Shown here piece after piece: positions 35,954 through 44,102 of a DNA stretch of 64,000 bases. The position numbers and the translations under genes are program-made. Origin of the DNA: JAKAIY01 sp963809385 (GTDB lineage Bacteria > Chloroflexota > Ktedonobacteria > Ktedonobacterales > JADMIN01); contig CAWEJL010000011.1 of assembly GCA_963809385.1 (NCBI GenBank), positions 40,132-104,131 of the forward strand, given 5' to 3'. A model generated the notes under the pieces. The model was given only the letters and a program-made list of their open reading frames with translations, was not told the DNA's origin and made no database searches. Numbering within the stretch: position 1 is the first letter of the stretch; each line of letters starts with the position of its first letter.

Positions 35954-36024
35954 GTGGCAAAGGGCAAGTGTGTTTGCCCTCTGCCACTCAGTTTGCATTG
36001 GGCCTTCTCCCCGCGGGGAGAAGG
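35952..36024. terminator. Hairpins between convergent speD and herA genes
   Basis: Two strong inverted repeats fill the gap. GAGTGGCA...AGGGCAA pairs with TTGCCCT...TGCCACTC (35952-35989), and CCTTCTCCCC-GC-GGGGAGAAGG (36003-36024) is a perfect palindrome. They suit a bidirectional terminator. The end of the speD frame itself also runs through a CCCCCTC/GAGGGGG hairpin. Confidence 0.6.
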
Positions 36025-36048
36025 TGGCCAGAGGCCGGATGAGGCTCC

Positions 36049-37002
36049 TTAGTTCGCATCTTCTCCCTTGAAGATGCTGAACGGGCGGGCGTCGCGGTGG
36101 AGGATGGCGCCCTCGCGCTCGCGCTCGGTTGCGGCCTGCCCGCCGTGGTAGCTGCGCCACTCGGCGGGGGCGTCTTTGGACTCGCCGCCGTGTGGGGTGA
36201 TGCGCTGGCGCACGCGGCAGATGACTGGCGTGTTGACCGCCGCCCCGGCGATGATCGCCTGGCCCTTGGAGAGCGCGGGCAGGCTGTCCAGCAACTCGCG
36301 CCCGACGCCCTCGACGGCGGCGCGCACGCTCTGCTGGTCCACTTCGTTGACGATGCGCATGATGCACTGCGTCAGGCACTGGCTGAGCGCGTCGGCGTCC
36401 AGCTTGCCGGGGCGCTGGCTGATGAGGCCGACGCCGACGCCAAACTTGCGCCCCTCGGCGAGGATCTGCTTGATGATCTGAGTGGACACTACCTCGTCGC
36501 CGTGCGGCGCGAAGTGGTGCGCCTCCTCGATCAGCACGAAGACCGGATACGGGAGGAAGCGCTCGTTGCCTTCGGAGACCTTGCCGCGGTCGGTGTCCAC
36601 GCGCGCGTTGTAGATGCGGCGCAGCAGCGTCGCCACGATCACCTGCTGGTCGCGCTGGTCCACCTCGTTGAGCTGGAGGACCGTGCACTGTCCCGGCTTG
36701 AGCGCATCGCGCAGCGGCAGGTGAAACTGCGGGTCGAAGACCATGTTGTTCTCGCCGAAGCGCTCGTCAATCTTCCAGTGCAGCGCGGCGACGGTGCTGT
36801 TGCCACTGTCGTCGCCGCTCTCCTCATTCTTGTCGCGCGCCACATCGCTGACGGCCTTCTTTAGCTCGTCCGCCGTCCAGGGCTGGCCGTGCTTGGCGCG
36901 GCGCAACGCCTCATACGCACGGCCCAGGAAGTGGTGCTGCTTGTCGGTCATGCCAGGCAGCAGGTAGCGCAGGTCGCCCAGTGTCAGCGTCGAGAGGCGC
37001 AC
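36049..37002 (-). CDS. HerA-like ATPase, C-terminal half of a split gene
   Basis: A 317-residue frame with the second half of a HerA/FtsK-type ATPase: Walker B as YPVFVLIEEAHHFAP, the sensor region LISQRPGKLDADALSQCLTQ, and the arginine-finger region with VEGVGRELLDSLPALSKGQA. It starts at a GTG at 37002 with GAGG six bases upstream, 18 bases before the stop of the N-terminal half, so it may be made as a separate subunit by coupled restart. In the original gene the frame ran on from RERPRYRAATRLYKHDEVKV just upstream, which is still readable but now out of frame with the N-terminal half. The C-terminus is charged and variable. Confidence 0.8.
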   Translation of the reverse strand: MRLSTLTLGDLRYLLPGMTDKQHHFLGRAYEALRRAKHGQPWTADELKKAVSDVARDKNEESGDDSGNSTVAALHWKIDERFGENNMVFDPQFHLPLRDALKPGQCTVLQLNEVDQRDQQVIVATLLRRIYNARVDTDRGKVSEGNERFLPYPVFVLIEEAHHFAPHGDEVVSTQIIKQILAEGRKFGVGVGLISQRPGKLDADALSQCLTQCIMRIVNEVDQQSVRAAVEGVGRELLDSLPALSKGQAIIAGAAVNTPVICRVRQRITPHGGESKDAPAEWRSYHGGQAATEREREGAILHRDARPFSIFKGEDAN

Positions 37003-37994
37003 CTTGACCTCGTCATGCTTGTAGAGGCGCGTGGCGGCGCGGTAGCGCGGGCGCTCGCGGCCCTGAAGGGCCGGCGCAGGCTCGCGGCCTGAAGGGCCGG
37101 CGCACGCGACGAGGGCATAAATGCCTCGGATTCATCCCCGCGCGCCGTGCGCCGGCCATTGATGGCCGCGTCCTCCGCTTCATCCCCGCGCGCCGTGCGC
37201 CGACCATTGACGGCCGCGTCCTCCGCCGCGCCGTCGCTGAACTCGTCGTGGTTGGCGATGTCCTGGAGCGAGGCGTATTCGCCGTGGGGATCGATCACCA
37301 GCACCGCCGCGCCGTTGTAGGGGCGCATCAGCTCCTCGACGATCACGCTGGCGAGGTAGCTCTTGCCCGCTCCCGTGCTGGCGATGATCGCCAGGTGCGT
37401 GCTGACCATATCCTTGACATCGAAGACCACCGGCACGGCGTTATCGGGGCGGGTCAGCAGCGAGCCGATGAGCGCGCTGCCGCCAGCGTGGGGAGCCTTG
37501 CGCGAGAGGGCGGTGGTCAGCCAGGCGTCATCCGCCAGGTAGATCGGCGTGCCGGAGCTGGGCGGAATCCACGGATTGACGAAGGAGCCGAGGCCGTGGT
37601 CGTAGTAGCCCATGATCGCCACGCTCAGCTCGAACAGGTCGCTCGCGCGCTGGTCGTAGCCCACCAGCGCCGCCACCTCCGACGGCGAGACGCCCGGCTC
37701 GGAGAGGAACGTATCAGGGAAGAGCTGCACTGGCTGGCGGCGCAGGATGCGCCCCAGCACGCGACGCGGCTCGCGCCCGTCCGCCGCCGCGTCGCCGTCC
37801 AGCAGGTAGTAGACATACTCGCCGTTCTTGAGCAGGCGGCCCTCGTCGCGCGAGATAAAGGCGTATTCGTGGATCGTCTCGCCGGGGCCCTTGGTGATGC
37901 CAATCGGCGCGGCGGAATTAGCGGGCGCTGGCGCGCTCCCATTCTGGCGCGCGACGCCGCGCTCTGCTGGCCGCTCGGAGCCTGGTTTGCTCAT
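36984..37994 (-). CDS. HerA-like ATPase, N-terminal half of a split gene
   Basis: 336 residues with an N-terminal beta-barrel (HAS-barrel-like) region (GETIHEYAFISRDEGRLLKN, GRILRRQPVQLF) and then the ATPase start: HLAIIASTGAGKSYLASVIV (Walker A) and VLVIDPHGEYASLQDI. After IANHDEFSDG the frame enters palindromic repeats translated as DAAVNGRRTARGDE and DAAINGRRTARGDE, and then stops out of frame at 36984. Walker A and Walker B thus lie on different polypeptides. HerA is a hexameric DNA pump that in archaea works with the NurA nuclease in end resection; in bacteria the role varies. A HAS-barrel-like protein is encoded upstream. Confidence 0.8.
   Translation of the reverse strand: MSKPGSERPAERGVARQNGSAPAPANSAAPIGITKGPGETIHEYAFISRDEGRLLKNGEYVYYLLDGDAAADGREPRRVLGRILRRQPVQLFPDTFLSEPGVSPSEVAALVGYDQRASDLFELSVAIMGYYDHGLGSFVNPWIPPSSGTPIYLADDAWLTTALSRKAPHAGGSALIGSLLTRPDNAVPVVFDVKDMVSTHLAIIASTGAGKSYLASVIVEELMRPYNGAAVLVIDPHGEYASLQDIANHDEFSDGAAEDAAVNGRRTARGDEAEDAAINGRRTARGDESEAFMPSSRAPALQAASLRRPFRAASARATAPPRASTSMTRSRCASRR
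37058..37220. repeat. Palindromic repeats inserted inside herA
   Basis: Five hairpin units lie in tandem: two GGCCTGAAGGGCCGGCGCA(C/G)-like copies (37060-37105), one GGGCATAAATGCC (37111-37127), and two GTGCGCC(G/A)-centred CCATTGATGG copies (37147-37170 and 37195-37218). The last two are part of a 48-bp direct repeat with the linker CGCGTCCTCCGCTTCATC. The insert separates the two halves of the ATPase gene and changes the frame. Confidence 0.85.
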
Positions 37995-38140
37995 GCCACT
38001 CCCTCCCGGCCTTGAAAGGCCGGGGCACGCGACGGGGCATAAATGCCCTTTTCCGCGCCTCGCTACGTTCCCGTGCGCCGGCCTTTCAAGGCCGCGTCCC
38101 CTCCGTGCGCCGGCCTTTCAAGGCCGCGTCCCCGCACCGT
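37995..38140. repeat. Palindromic repeat cluster upstream of herA
   Basis: Between the ATPase gene and its upstream neighbour lie GGCCTTGAAAGGCCGGGGCAC, GGGCATAAATGCCC and two copies of GTGCGCCGGCCTTTCAAGG-CCGCG (about 38070-38093 and 38105-38128). Here the arms are CTT/AAG, whereas inside herA they are CAT/ATG or CCT/AGG. The cluster lies where the ribosome site of the ATPase gene would be expected to start. Confidence 0.85.
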
Positions 38141-38152
38141 CGCGCCATCCCC

Positions 38153-38956
38153 CTACCCCGCCGACTGCACCTTGAGCCGCCAGGCGAAGTTGCGCCGCAC
38201 GATCGAGAGCAGCGCGCGGCGCTCCGGGAAAAGCGCCTCCAGCCGCTCGATGACGCGAAGGATCGCCATCGGCAGCAGCGCGTTCTCCTGCTGGACGGCG
38301 TGCGGCAGGTAGCCCATGTGCAGGTAGGGGCGGCCCGGCGCGGCATTGGCCCCGGCGGCGTCCGCTGCGCCATCCACGAAATAATGGAACGCGCGCACCG
38401 CCTCATCGCCCAGTGGCGAGACCACCGCGCCGAGGTCGGGCGCCAGCGCCGGGATGCCGTGGCTGACTCGCGCGCGCCCATCCGCGCCACGCTCGACCGC
38501 GCCGAGCAGCAGCACCGAGACCAGCACCGCGCGCTCGACCACGTAATCCGGCGAGAACAGCTCAACCTGCGCGTCATTGGAGAGACGCGGCCCCATCGCG
38601 CCGAATGCGGGGTTCATCAGGATCGTGTCGTAGATCAGCCCGACCGCCCAGGCGCTGGCGTAGCTCTGACCGGGAAGCGCGTCGCCCGGAGGCGCGATCA
38701 GCGCGTCGGGGGCGGCGGGGCCAGAGCGCAGCGGGATGCGCACGAAGGAGCCGAAGGCGTAGTCCTCCGGCGCGGGCGGTGTCGCCGTCTCGCCGGGGGC
38801 GTAGATTTGGCAGGTGTAGCGGACGTGCGACTCGGAGCGGACGATCTTGCCGATGTCCACTCCGCCGCGTGGCAGCGGCTCCATGCCGCGCGCATCCGCC
38901 TCGCTCGCGCGATCCGCCCGCGCTGGCGAGCCAGCCTGCCCGGCTCGATCCATCAT
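38153..38956 (-). CDS. HAS-barrel-like partner of the HerA-type ATPase
   Basis: From the ATG at 38956 (GGGAGG seven bases upstream) the protein has 267 residues. The N-terminal part after a disordered leader reads GGVDIGKIVRSESHVRYTCQ and FGSFVRIPL, a small beta-barrel of the kind that precedes HerA-type ATPases. The C-terminal 150 residues are helical (VERAVLVSVLLLGAVER, VIERLEALFPERRALLSIVRR). No NurA nuclease motifs are seen. The order, this gene then the ATPase, suggests a two-component DNA or protein translocation complex. Function is not known to me. Confidence 0.55.
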   Translation of the reverse strand: MMDRAGQAGSPARADRASEADARGMEPLPRGGVDIGKIVRSESHVRYTCQIYAPGETATPPAPEDYAFGSFVRIPLRSGPAAPDALIAPPGDALPGQSYASAWAVGLIYDTILMNPAFGAMGPRLSNDAQVELFSPDYVVERAVLVSVLLLGAVERGADGRARVSHGIPALAPDLGAVVSPLGDEAVRAFHYFVDGAADAAGANAAPGRPYLHMGYLPHAVQQENALLPMAILRVIERLEALFPERRALLSIVRRNFAWRLKVQSAG

Positions 38957-39051
38957 CCCGCGCCCTCCCATCAGCCGTGGCTAGCGCCGCACGCATGCCG
39001 ATTTGACACCCAGTATATCATGCGCGCCTGCGCCAGCCCGGAACCGGAGGA

Positions 39052-39582
39052 CTACTTTTTCTTCGGTGTCGCCGTCGGAGAGTGGGCGGGTGTGAAGGTT
39101 GGCGTAACGGTCGGCTGTGTGATGCCAGGGATAGTGGTTGGGATGCTGAAGTGAGCGGCCGCGTTCCCGGCCATCACCACGCCGACCGGAATTAGGATGA
39201 TGAGAACGATCACCAGCGCCAGGATCACGGCGCTGTGGAGTGACGACCGCGCGCGGAAACGCTCCGGACGCGGCAGCGGGCGCGTGGCGAGACGGTCGCC
39301 AGGTCGCCGGCCAGTCGCCGAGATGTAGGTGACTTTGCGCCAGTAGTCGTCATCCCTGAGCCAGGCGGACTGCTCCACCTGGGGCGGCGCGGAGGGCGCA
39401 TCGCCATTCAGCGCTTCATCGGGATCCAACGCCCGCGTGATTCGCGGAGCGCGAGCCGCGCCCGTAGCCGCGCCTGCATTATGGGTTGGGGCGCCGTCCG
39501 CCCCCGCTGCGTGGCCCACATCCTGGCTCGCGCCCTGGCCTGATGGCGGGGTCTCCACCCCTTGTGACATATCCGGCTCCAT
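39052..39582 (-). CDS. Hypothetical single-pass membrane protein
   Basis: 176 residues: a Gly/Ala/Pro-rich, probably disordered N-terminal region with the short conserved-looking piece WLRDDDYWRKVTYISATGRR, one membrane segment (ALVIVLIILIPVGVVMAG) and a Thr/Pro-rich tail outside the cell that ends in PKKK. Either the ATG at 39582 or at 39570 may be the start; both have GGAG nearby. No family is recognised. Confidence 0.6.
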   Translation of the reverse strand: MEPDMSQGVETPPSGQGASQDVGHAAGADGAPTHNAGAATGAARAPRITRALDPDEALNGDAPSAPPQVEQSAWLRDDDYWRKVTYISATGRRPGDRLATRPLPRPERFRARSSLHSAVILALVIVLIILIPVGVVMAGNAAAHFSIPTTIPGITQPTVTPTFTPAHSPTATPKKK

Positions 39583-39948
39583 GCGGCATAGCTCCTCTCA
39601 CGCCACACACTGCGCCCGTCTCGCAGACCGCCATCCGCAAAACGCGAACGCAGAGTCCATGCCATGATTTCCAGCAATTCCCCAAAAATATCATGGGAGC
39701 GACTGGCCCGCGCGCGTGACGTATCCCGTCACGTCGTGACCTCTCACGCGCGGCGTCATCCACCATGCGTTCTATCTTCCCGCCGGAGCGCCCCGCCGCG
39801 CTGTGACGCGCGTCACACTTCCGGTGCGAGCATCCGCACGGTGTTTGCCCCCGTATACCCTACGACGTTTGGCCCAGCTATGCTATAACACAGCGCTTGC
39901 CCGGCTTCAACTTGCGGGCGCGCGTATGTGTTAGAATTATCGCTGTGA
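39583..39948. other. Gene-free divergent region
   Basis: This 366-bp stretch lies between divergent genes and has lower GC than its surroundings. TAGAAT near 39931 and CTATAAC near 39890 on the plus strand are possible -10 elements for the methyltransferase gene, but no clear -35 partner is found. No small gene can be supported. Confidence 0.4.
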
Positions 39949-40029
39949 GTGAGACTGGCGGGATCCGCGGGGACGGGCCGCTGGGGCGGAGAGAAGCGAC
40001 GGCGGCGTGGATCTGCCCGTCGAGGGAAG

Positions 40030-41526
40030 GTGCGTGTGTGGGATGAGCGCGAGCGGGGCGAGGACGGCCCCAGGGGGCGTGACTGGCGGGCCGAGAAGAT
40101 AGAGGGAACGCCCATCTCTGGCGCCGAAGCTCCTGACAACGGACCTGAATTCGAGCTGGACCTGACAGACCTGGCGTACGGTGGTGACGCCGTGGGCCGC
40201 TACGAGGGCCGGGCGGTCTTCGTGCCAGGCGCGCTGCCGGGTGAGCGCGCGCGTGTGCGCCTGACTCGCGAGCGCGCCAACTACGCGCGCGCCGAATTAC
40301 TCGACATTTTGCGTCCATCCCCTGACCGCGTGTCGCCACGCTACCCGGAGCTGAGTGATTCTGGCGGCTTTCAGTGGCAACATATCGCCTACCCGGCGCA
40401 AGTCGAGTGGAAGACGCGCATCGTTCGCCAGCTCCTCATGCGCATCGGCAAATTCAGCGATCCGCCCGTGAAGCCTACGATCGCTATGCCCAACACGAAT
40501 GACGCCTGGCGCTACCGCACGGTGGCGCAGTTCGCAATCGCCCCAGATGGCGCGATTGGCTTCCGCCGCGCCGAAAGCCACGATGTGCTGGATATGCCCG
40601 AATGTCCCATCGTCCATCCACAGCTCGATACCCTCTACCAGGCGACGCGCGAGTGGATACGCGACCGCTGGGGCGCGCGCGCGCACGAGTTCACCGAGCG
40701 CTTCACGCTGCGTGTGGCCGTCGGCGCTCCCGGCGAGAAGTCATCTGGCCCGCTGGCGATGGTGGGCGGCCATTCCTATCGCGGAAGCGGCGGCGCGCTG
40801 CTGACCATCGAGGCGCGGCCCGGCGCCCCATTCGACAGCGAGGGAGGGCCGGACGCGGTGGCGAGCGCGCTGCGAATGGCGGTTCCCGGTCTGGCGGGGG
40901 TCGTAATCCTGGGCCTGCCAGTCGGGCGGGGACGTGTCATCGCCGGGCAGGACTTTGTGTACGATCATGTGCAGACGCATGTCTATCGTATCTCCGCCGG
41001 CTCATTCTTTCAGGTCAACCCAACCCAGACGCCAGTGCTGGTCGAGCGCGCGATGGAGGCCTTGCGCCCGCGTGCGAGCGACATCGCGCTGGATGGCTAT
41101 AGCGGCGTCGGCCTCTTCTCACTCTTCCTCGCCGACCGCGTGGCGCGGGTGATCGCCATCGAGTCGCAGCCCAGCGCCGTCGCGGACGCGCGGGATAGCG
41201 CGAAGCTGAATGCCATAGACAATGTGGAGGCGTATGAGGGCGTGCTGGAGCGCGTGATCGGTTCCATGCGCCGGCAGCGCGAGCGCATCAACATCGCTCT
41301 GGTGGACCCGCCCCGCGCTGGCTGCCTGCCCCGCGCGCTGAACGAGCTGACGGCGATTGGTCCGCGCACGCTGGTCTACGTCTCGTGCGACCCGTCCACG
41401 CTCGCCCGCGATCTGCGCCTGATCTGCGACTCAGGTTACGCACTAACCAGTGTGCAGCCGGTGGATATGTTCCCCTACACATCACATATCGAGTGCATCG
41501 CCACTTGCGACCGCATCACGCCATAG
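40030..41526 (+). CDS. TrmA/RlmD-family RNA (uracil-5-)methyltransferase
   Basis: The protein has an N-terminal TRAM domain (FELDLTDLAYGGDAVGRYEG) and a C-terminal class I methyltransferase domain: ALDGYSGVGLFSLFLADR (SAM), ALVDPPRAGCLPRAL, and the nucleophile cysteine in LVYVSCDPSTLARDL, with the end motif VDMFPYTSHIECIA. The insertion domain normally carries a 4Fe-4S cluster on four cysteines; here GGFQWQHIAY replaces CGGCxxQH, so at least two of the cysteines are missing. The frame opens at 39949; the GTG at 40030 is a guess, and 498 residues follow. It probably methylates C5 of a uracil in 23S rRNA or tRNA; which one cannot be read. Confidence 0.88.
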   Translation: MRVWDERERGEDGPRGRDWRAEKIEGTPISGAEAPDNGPEFELDLTDLAYGGDAVGRYEGRAVFVPGALPGERARVRLTRERANYARAELLDILRPSPDRVSPRYPELSDSGGFQWQHIAYPAQVEWKTRIVRQLLMRIGKFSDPPVKPTIAMPNTNDAWRYRTVAQFAIAPDGAIGFRRAESHDVLDMPECPIVHPQLDTLYQATREWIRDRWGARAHEFTERFTLRVAVGAPGEKSSGPLAMVGGHSYRGSGGALLTIEARPGAPFDSEGGPDAVASALRMAVPGLAGVVILGLPVGRGRVIAGQDFVYDHVQTHVYRISAGSFFQVNPTQTPVLVERAMEALRPRASDIALDGYSGVGLFSLFLADRVARVIAIESQPSAVADARDSAKLNAIDNVEAYEGVLERVIGSMRRQRERINIALVDPPRAGCLPRALNELTAIGPRTLVYVSCDPSTLARDLRLICDSGYALTSVQPVDMFPYTSHIECIATCDRITP

Positions 41527-41611
41527 CGTAAAAATAGCCCTCGGAACCGCATGGGGTGGTCTCACACACTATTTCTGTGTCGCGAATCGTGAGATAAGTC
41601 AGGAGCCTGTT

Positions 41612-42469
41612 GTGGATATCTCGATTGACGGCGCCAGCATCTTCGTCCTGCCAGTTGGCGATGAGAGCAAGTACCCGCTGTTCGTGATCCACGGCGGGCC
41701 AGGGCTCGACCATACCGAGATGAGCCCGTGGCTCGATAGCCTGAGCGACACCTTCCGCCTGCTCTACGTTGACCTGCGCGGGCAGGGGCGCTCGCAACGC
41801 GTGGACCCGGCGACGCTGACGCTGAGCCGCTTCGCGCTGGACGTGACGAAGCTTGCCGAGGCGCTGAATGTGCGCGACTACGCCGTGTTGGGTCACTCCT
41901 TCGGCTCGTTCGTCGCCCTGGCGCACGCCATTGAGCAGGGTAGCGCGTCGCACTACGTCCTCTCCGGCTGCACCGCCAGCTTCACCAAGACAGGGCCGGA
42001 GATCCAGCAAAACCTGGCGGCGTTCGAGCCAGTCGAGTTGCGCGATCAAGTAACGCAGTCCTGGGCGCTGGAGTCACAGGCCAAGACACAGGAAGATGTG
42101 GCGCGGCTGATGGCGATGCAGATGCCCTTCCACTTCGCCACCACGCAAAGCGACGCCTACCGCCGCTACATGGAGGTTGAGGCGCAGAGGCGCGCGATCT
42201 ACTCGCCTGAGGTCCTGGCCTACTTCGCCGCCAACGAATACGCCATCGAGTACGAAGACCAGCTTGGCAAGATCGCGAAGCCCACGCTGGTTATGACCGG
42301 CGCATACGACCGCACCTGCACCCCGCGCGCCAGCCGCGATCTGCATGCGGGCATCCCAGGCAGCGATCTGGTGATCGTCCCCGACGCCGGCCACATGACC
42401 TTCATCGAGCAGCCCGACATCTACTTCTCCGCCGTCCGCGCCTTCTTCGCCCGCAATGGGGTGGCGTGA
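41612..42469 (+). CDS. Alpha/beta hydrolase, proline iminopeptidase-like
   Basis: The GTG at 41612 has AGGAG eight bases upstream and gives 285 residues; the longer open frame overlaps the methyltransferase gene. Motifs are HGGPGLDH (the HGGPG box of proline iminopeptidases), VDLRGQGRS, the nucleophile GHSFGS, the acid in MTGAYDRTC and the histidine in PDAGHMTF. The HGGPG box suggests an aminopeptidase or related amidase/esterase. After it the 320 bp from 42470 to 42792 hold no supported gene other than possible upstream starts of the flavoprotein. Confidence 0.85.
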   Translation: MDISIDGASIFVLPVGDESKYPLFVIHGGPGLDHTEMSPWLDSLSDTFRLLYVDLRGQGRSQRVDPATLTLSRFALDVTKLAEALNVRDYAVLGHSFGSFVALAHAIEQGSASHYVLSGCTASFTKTGPEIQQNLAAFEPVELRDQVTQSWALESQAKTQEDVARLMAMQMPFHFATTQSDAYRRYMEVEAQRRAIYSPEVLAYFAANEYAIEYEDQLGKIAKPTLVMTGAYDRTCTPRASRDLHAGIPGSDLVIVPDAGHMTFIEQPDIYFSAVRAFFARNGVA

Positions 42470-42792
42470 AGAGGTGGATGGCGCTCTCCTTTCCATCTCG
42501 TAGCGGGTAGACCTGAGGGGCGATAGTGTGTATCTAGAACCATCGAATCTCTGGTCCCTGGTATAGGTGTGTCATTCTACATGTGACATTCGCGTATCCT
42601 CAGCGCCGCATTTCAATCAGACGCATGCCACTCCTTTGCGCCCCCAGCCTCACACGCGCCGTGTGCTACACTAGCCTGTGGCGCTTTATGGCGCCATGCG
42701 TTCGCGGCGCGACTGGGGACGGTCATGCGCCGCCAGGGACGCCCGGAGTGGCCGCTGTGACGCTGGCGCCCGGGGTGGTGAGGAGCTCTCCA

Positions 42793-44031
42793 TTGGCTGC
42801 GGAAGTCGGCAAGAAATACGTCATCATCGGCAACGGCATCGCGGGCACGACCTGCGCGCAGGAACTGCGGAAGAACGATCCCGCCTGCGACATCTGGCTC
42901 ATCACCAACGAGCCGCACCCGCTCTATAACCGCGTCTCACTCCCGCGCTACCTCCAGGGCCTGCTGCCGGAGCAGAAGGTCTTCATCCGCGACTTCGCCT
43001 GGCATGAGCAGCAGCGCATCACCCTGCTGACCGAGACAATGGCCACCCGCGTGGACACCGAAGAGCGCGTCGTTTACCTCAACAAGGGCGGCCCGCTGCG
43101 CTACGACGCGCTGCTGGTGGCGACGGGCGGCTGGGCCAACAAGCTGGACGTTCCCGGCGTGGACCGCGTCGCCGACATCTACAACTTCGTCACGATGGAC
43201 GATACCCGCGCGCTGATCGCCCGCGCGCTGGAGAGCAAGACGGCGGTTACCTCCGGCGGCAGCTTCATCGCCTACGAGCTGACCGAGGGCTTCAACATGC
43301 GCGGCGTGCACGTCACCTGGCTGATGCGCGGGCCATTCTGGCTGCGGACGACGCTCGACGCCGAGGGCGGCGCGCTGGTGGACGACATCGCCCGCGCGCA
43401 CGGCGTGGATGTCGTGCATGGCGAGCAGATCAGCGAAGTGGTGGCCGCCAATGGCCAGCCGCAGCATGTCCTCACCGCCTCCGGCAAGAGCTACGAGGCC
43501 GACATCATCGGCGTCGGGCTGGGGCTGACACTCAACCATCAGTTCCTGGCGGATACCCCCATCGAGCGCAAGTCGGGCATCGTCACCAACGCCTATCTGG
43601 AGACGAACGTGCCGGGTGTCTACTCCGCCGGCGACGTGGCCGAGTTCTACGACGAGATGATCGGCGTCCATCACACGATGGGCACCTGGGACAACGCGAT
43701 GGCCCACGGGCGGCTGGTGGCGCGCAACATGGCAGGCGCGCACGAGGCCTATACCGACGTGCCAACCTACACCAGCCCGCTGTTCAACACCAACATCGCC
43801 GTGATGGGCATCGCCGAGTCGAACAACCCCGCGCTGACCTCCTTCTCGCACATGGCGCCGGGCGACAAAGGCAACATGGACTACCGCAAGTTCTTCTTCA
43901 AGGACAACCGGCTCGTCGGCGCGGTCTTCATCGGCAGCCCGAAGGGGCGCAAGAAGATGGTCGAGCTGATCCGCTCCGGAGCGGAGTTCGCCACCACCGC
44001 CGAGCGCGAGGCGCTGTTCGACCTGCGGTAG
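42793..44031 (+). CDS. FAD-dependent NAD(P)-disulfide oxidoreductase family protein
   Basis: The protein reads KKYVIIGNGIAGTTCAQEL (FAD-binding dinucleotide fold), ALLVATGGWANKLDVPGVD, a second nucleotide fold in TAVTSGGSFIAYELTEGFNMRG (interrupted pattern GGSxxAYE), and the FAD-closing motif VPGVYSAGDVAEF. No redox-active CxxxxC is seen, so it resembles nitrite-reductase NirB-like or rubredoxin/ferredoxin reductase-type flavoproteins, not thiol reductases. A TTG at 42793 with GAGGAG seven bases upstream is the best-supported start, giving 412 residues; the open frame reaches back to 42583. Partner unknown. Confidence 0.8.
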   Translation: MAAEVGKKYVIIGNGIAGTTCAQELRKNDPACDIWLITNEPHPLYNRVSLPRYLQGLLPEQKVFIRDFAWHEQQRITLLTETMATRVDTEERVVYLNKGGPLRYDALLVATGGWANKLDVPGVDRVADIYNFVTMDDTRALIARALESKTAVTSGGSFIAYELTEGFNMRGVHVTWLMRGPFWLRTTLDAEGGALVDDIARAHGVDVVHGEQISEVVAANGQPQHVLTASGKSYEADIIGVGLGLTLNHQFLADTPIERKSGIVTNAYLETNVPGVYSAGDVAEFYDEMIGVHHTMGTWDNAMAHGRLVARNMAGAHEAYTDVPTYTSPLFNTNIAVMGIAESNNPALTSFSHMAPGDKGNMDYRKFFFKDNRLVGAVFIGSPKGRKKMVELIRSGAEFATTAEREALFDLR

Positions 44032-44050
44032 GCGCTGACCTCACCCCCAA

Positions 44051-44075
44051 CCCCCTCTCCCACGAGGAGAGGGGG
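44051..44075 (+). terminator. Hairpin after the flavoprotein gene
   Basis: CCCCCTCTCC and GGAGAGGGGG are perfect 10-bp arms around the loop CACGA, 20 bp after the stop codon. No T-run follows, so it may act as a simple hairpin or mRNA-end protector. Confidence 0.6.
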
Positions 44076-44102
44076 CGAGAATGGCAGCGAGGAGGAATGG
44101 GC

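Noticed and set aside
36984..37060. The peptide tail of the HerA N-terminal half as a real domain
   Set aside because: It is translated repeat DNA and then the ATPase gene in the wrong frame; it carries no conserved pattern.
33826..38140. CRISPR array
   Set aside because: The repeats are palindromes with uneven spacing and related, not unique, spacers, and no cas genes are present.
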